A stretch of DNA of 64,000 nucleotides. It comes from Euptelea pleiosperma (taxonomy: Eukaryota; Streptophyta; Magnoliopsida; Ranunculales; Eupteleaceae). The notes below the pieces were generated by a model. That model searched no databases. It saw nothing but the letters and a program-made list of their open reading frames with translations, and was not told the origin of the DNA. The position numbers and the translations under genes are program-made. Shown here piece by piece: positions 60,181 to 64,000 of the stretch. Position 1 is the stretch's first letter. Every line of letters begins with the position of its first letter. Location of the stretch: assembly GCA_035048495.1 (NCBI GenBank), contig CM068553.1, forward strand, positions 26,312,978 to 26,376,977, written 5' to 3'.

Positions 60181-63100
60181 AATGGCACCATTGCCGCTCA
60201 GTTGACGGAATTGCAAAAAGACGAACAGAAAATCGAAAAGTTGCTTAATCGTGAAGATCCGATCCAAATCAAAAACTTTCTATTTTATTTTTCACATTAT
60301 TCACTTACTATTTTAATGCCTCGGACGGCCGAGTGCAAAGTTGTAATAACTTAGGGATTCATTTTCTCTCCTTTTAGAGTAACTACTAGAATAATTAATT
60401 CATTAAAAAACACAAAAAGAATATTAGGGTTAGATTTTAATTCTGCTATTTCTAGTTAGATCACCATTGGTTATTTGTTTCATTTTGGAAGGTTTCCAAC
60501 TCTGGGTAATTCAAAAGTAGATATTTCCGAACCCTAATTCGGGAATAACTAAAGTTGAATTTCAAACCCTAATTGAAACTAATTCACAATACTTGTCCTA
60601 AATCATTGCGTGTTTCTTGAAACCCCAAAGGCGGTATACCTTCCAACTCCACACCATAGGCCATTGTTGACTAACGTAATTGAGGATTGCGATTACCAAG
60701 TGAATAGGGAGCGAAAGCTCAAAGAGGTGGAATCAGGCCCAAACCCATTTGGATACCCCTCCCTATCTCACGGAAGAGACCCCGTACGTAGCCAACGGGC
60801 AGGTAAGTTTTTACACCTCGCCTTGAATGCGATCTTGATCATTGTGTAAACACTGTGCCGATTGTTTATTTGATTTTGCAAACATTATCAAAACTGCTTG
60901 GATTGGCCGTAATAAAATACATTAAAGAGCAAACTTAGCTCTAACTTGAAATTGGTGAGATTTCATCACTCACCTCATCATTCCACCTTTTGTGCATCCA
61001 CAGCCAATAATTAAAATCAATCAAGAAGTAGAGCCCAATTAGATCGGTGTTTGAATAAAACTCCACATAGAGTGACTCCTTCAAAGATCAAGTCGATGGA
61101 GTCCATGAGTACGGGTCCCTGTTATCTAACACACCCATAGGTCCCTACTATTCAAGTATACCGAGCTCGTAAGTGGCCTCCTTGATTGTTTGTCAGATTA
61201 GCTTATTGTCGGATTAGGAACATGAACCAACCCTAGCTCCTCTTATGGAAAAACTCACATTCACGCTTGACAAATTCGGTTAGTCTGGGGCGTATTTAAG
61301 TCAGCCGATGTGCCACACGTCTGTCTAGGATTTGAATTATCTTGCAGTCAACTCGAGTTAGTACTAGCAGATTTACTTTGAAGAGATCTTGTAAGAACCT
61401 ATAGAGTGAAAAATTAGTCCGGCGGGTAATAGAAGATAAACTAGTGGTCCGCCCACTATCATAATCTACACTATCCCTACAATAATAATATAATTCATAA
61501 AACTATCATATGATTATTTAGAATTAAGATTATCTGTTGCTCTATGTGCATCATCTAGACTCATTCGGTTTCGTAGTCTTCAGACTTTTACCGACTCTAG
61601 GGCTTGCTTTTTCAGGCATATGCCCATTTGGATTTGATCCAACCCGAGACTGATTCGATCTAAGAGTCAGCCTACCACACCGGTCTCTTTCACCTAATCT
61701 ATCTCCCTCATCTGAGAGACTCACATCTCTCTGATGGCTGCTGAATAGCATTTATTCGAGACCTACCACAATTCAGTCTCCGCTATTGATGTTGCGATCC
61801 AGAAGCCTGTTTATAACTCCAAATCTGTAGGATACTTCCCTCATGTCCAAGAAGATGTCTGTAATTTTAGTACATTCCACATCTACTGTAAACCTCCTAC
61901 AATAACACGTATTATCCGGACACTAGGAGTCACAATAACTTTGAATGGGAACAATAGTCTTTTCCCCAGCAGCAACTGCAATAGGATATGTATCATTCCG
62001 GGTTTCACCAACCCTGTGGACAATATGATGGGCAGTACTCCCAGTCGCAGTACCAGCCAGATCTACAGACTAAATATTTTGGTCAACAGTGGACCCTGCA
62101 GGATTTTCAAAATCAGCAGATAGTACCAGAGTCACTTCCATCCTACAACTTTCATACTCAGTCGGACTACATTCAAGAGTTGGCACCTCAGCTTCCCTTA
62201 GCTGAACCACCACAATCTGCTACTAAACCTAGTCTAGAGGAACTCCTCTCTCAGTATATCATCCAACAACAGCACTAAATGGAGAGCTTGGAACACCGTC
62301 TAGGTGAATTAGAATCTGAGAGAGAGGAAGTCAACTTCACTAGCCAACTTATAGTTTATCCAGAGGGAAATACCATGGCTATAGTCCATAATGAGGAGTC
62401 GCACAGCTGGACCCAGTACTAGACTTTACAAGAAGAAATTGAGGTTGCTACGAACAATGGACCGGAGTACAATATTGATGAGCCAGAGTCTCCATCTTCG
62501 GTGTCCTTAAAAGCACCAATTTCTAAAACTAGCTTAGAGGAATCATCTACCTCTGATGCTTCACTATTTGCACCTGAAGCAAACATTCCAAACAATGAGC
62601 ACTATCTAGATAGTACGTTCCCAGTTGTCCTGGCCCCAACGTTCCTCACCATCGTTGATGCACACATCGGGTGTGGGGACGATGACATGTCGACAGCATT
62701 TGATAACCTCAAAGCAGAGGTTACCATTTTTGAACAGCCAACATGCATCGATATTGTCGATAGACCATGTGCTGTAGAGAGCCTACTTTCGGACTCTCCC
62801 GAGGAAAAATTACCTAAGTGTCAAAAATACTTTGAGCCGGACTTTAAAACGGAGTCAGATAATTCTGGATTTACTGATCTGCTGGAGTCTGCTCCATTCA
62901 GATACATTCTCGCTAACCTCGATAAGTTTACAGCTCTGCTAACCATGGTCAGAGAACCCACTAATCCTATCCTCTCCATTTTTGTTAAGAAGCTGCAATC
63001 CACCTTAGCTAAACTAAATGTTTTTGCGGGTCTTCTTAAAGAACTTACTCTTCATCTCTCAGTTTACACTGAGAGAGAGCTTTCCTACAATGGTATACCC

Positions 63101-64000
63101 AGACGAGGGATAGGATAGCTGTTTCAGCTATACCCGAGGACATGGGAAGACTGATGATTCACTCGGTCTCCTTTGCTCCAACTTAGTTGGGGGTGAATAC
63201 TACCCCCGTCATGTCTGGCTGAAGATGTAAAACTTAGCACTTTCGGAAAGACAATTCCGGTATTCCTAGAGTTACGTGAGTCGCATGCATATATTATTGT
63301 CAAATCTCTTTGGACATGCAGGTACATTCATTCAGCAGATCATCGGGTACCACACAAGGTCCAATTTATGCCAATTTGGTAAAACTCTTCCTAAACTCTT
63401 GCATCATTAATTATCAATCTTTCATCTTTTTATGTCCCAGTCATGAGCACCAAGGACGGTGCTGTGTTTAAGTTGGGGGTGGGTGTTTACCAAAACTCAT
63501 ATTTTCATTTCGAAAAAAAAAAAAAGAAACCTTGTATTTTTGGGTGTGATTTCGTGTGATTTTCGAAAATGCCCCGACTTGATTAGTGAAAACGTTTCGG
63601 AAAGTCTATTTATTAAAAATGATGTATGTGTTGAAAAATCACTTATTAGCTCTTCATTCAGTTTGAAAGCAAACATTACTACAGTGGATTGAAAATCTTG
63701 GAAAACTCAGATTCAGCAAAAAATATTCACATATCAACGTCAGAATTATCCAAAGTTTAGATAATCTAGAAATCCAAGAAGAACAATTGTTGAGACCTAA
63801 CCCAGTGAGCTTTTCATCATTTCTAAGGGTTATAAAATTATTCTAAGTTACAAGATGACTCACAATTCTTCTAGTCCCCAAATAGTTCCATTGAGTGATC
63901 TCATTAACCCTTGCTTTGGTCATGGAACTCAGAACGACATCAAATTCAGATTATTACATAAAGAACCTTCTCTATATCCATTCGAGACATCGAAGATGAA
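60181..64000 (+). mobile_element. Internal region of the TGATATTCGC-family element (runs off the window)
   Basis: At 60183 TGGCACCATTGCCG resembles the tRNA-Asp primer site of Athila-type elements (TGGCGCCGTTGCCG). The internal region has one broken ORF (61988-63118) and then non-coding sequence. Two G-rich stretches (AGTTGGGGGTGAATAC at 63185 and AAGTTGGGGGTGGGTG at 63470) resemble the purine-rich tracts downstream of gag/pol in Athila-like elements. No pol domain is visible, so this looks non-autonomous. The 3' LTR must lie to the right of the window. Confidence 0.6.
61988..63118 (+). pseudogene. Unidentified ORF of the TGATATTCGC-family element (gag-like?)
   Basis: One frame runs from 61988 to 63118 with only two stops (TAA at 62276, TAG near 62419), about 376 codons, and a Gln-rich frame precedes it. 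The N-part is rich in Gln, Tyr and Pro (SQSQYQPDLQTKYFGQQWTL), followed by SLEELLSQYI and an acidic middle (SLEESSTSDASLFAPEANIP). The C-part is helical (APFRYILANLDKFTALLTMV). No zinc knuckle, protease or polymerase motif. The Gln-rich plus SLEELL layout recalls gag-like proteins of Athila-type elements, but I cannot assign it to a family. Confidence 0.5.

Overview
The window is plant nuclear DNA, from a flowering plant: two intron-bearing genes with plant-type protein sequences sit among plant LTR retrotransposon lineages (Ty1/copia with an initiator-Met primer site, Ty3 Tat-lineage, Del/Tekay-like LTRs), a LINE and several hairpin elements. The species cannot be named from the sequence. Both supported host genes lie on the minus strand. 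No tRNA, rRNA or CRISPR array was seen.

Left part (1-14,500): a CK2 beta-subunit gene (regulatory subunit of protein kinase CK2). Four exons are visible (14053-13819, 11893-11675, 1428-1319, 1231-1066); the last coding exon lies beyond position 1. Its 10.2-kb intron 2 holds a 5.5-kb inverted pair of LTRs (3625-9132), a truncated copia 5' end, a MITE (2031-2403) and a LINE remnant. Between this gene and the next (14,500-20,250) lie a hairpin, an HSP70 pseudogene fragment, a regular 130-bp tandem array with a dyad in each unit, split by a hAT-like element, and a DEAD-box helicase pseudogene fragment.

Middle (20,250-26,500): a gene for ribosomal protein eL43 (RPL37A) with the start codon alone in exon 1, a 3.6-kb first intron, a tandemly duplicated core promoter and, just upstream, a tandem array of hairpin MITE units.

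Right part (26,500-64,000): a nested retrotransposon cluster with no host gene recognised. It contains (i) a copia LTR with its primer site; (ii) a complete non-autonomous copia element (27964-38755, target duplication AGAGA) whose gag is split by a solo LTR and whose pol is replaced by another ORF; (iii) a Tat-lineage Ty3 element (40012-57439) cut in pol by an inversion of about 9.6 kb, so that its 3' half and its 5' half now face each other; matching TGAGT duplications and a rejoinable reading frame show that it was one insertion; (iv) two more solo LTRs inside that element; (v) the 5' LTR and part of the internal region of an element running off the right edge. One LTR family (starting TGATATTCGC) accounts for four of these insertions and gives a relative order of events.
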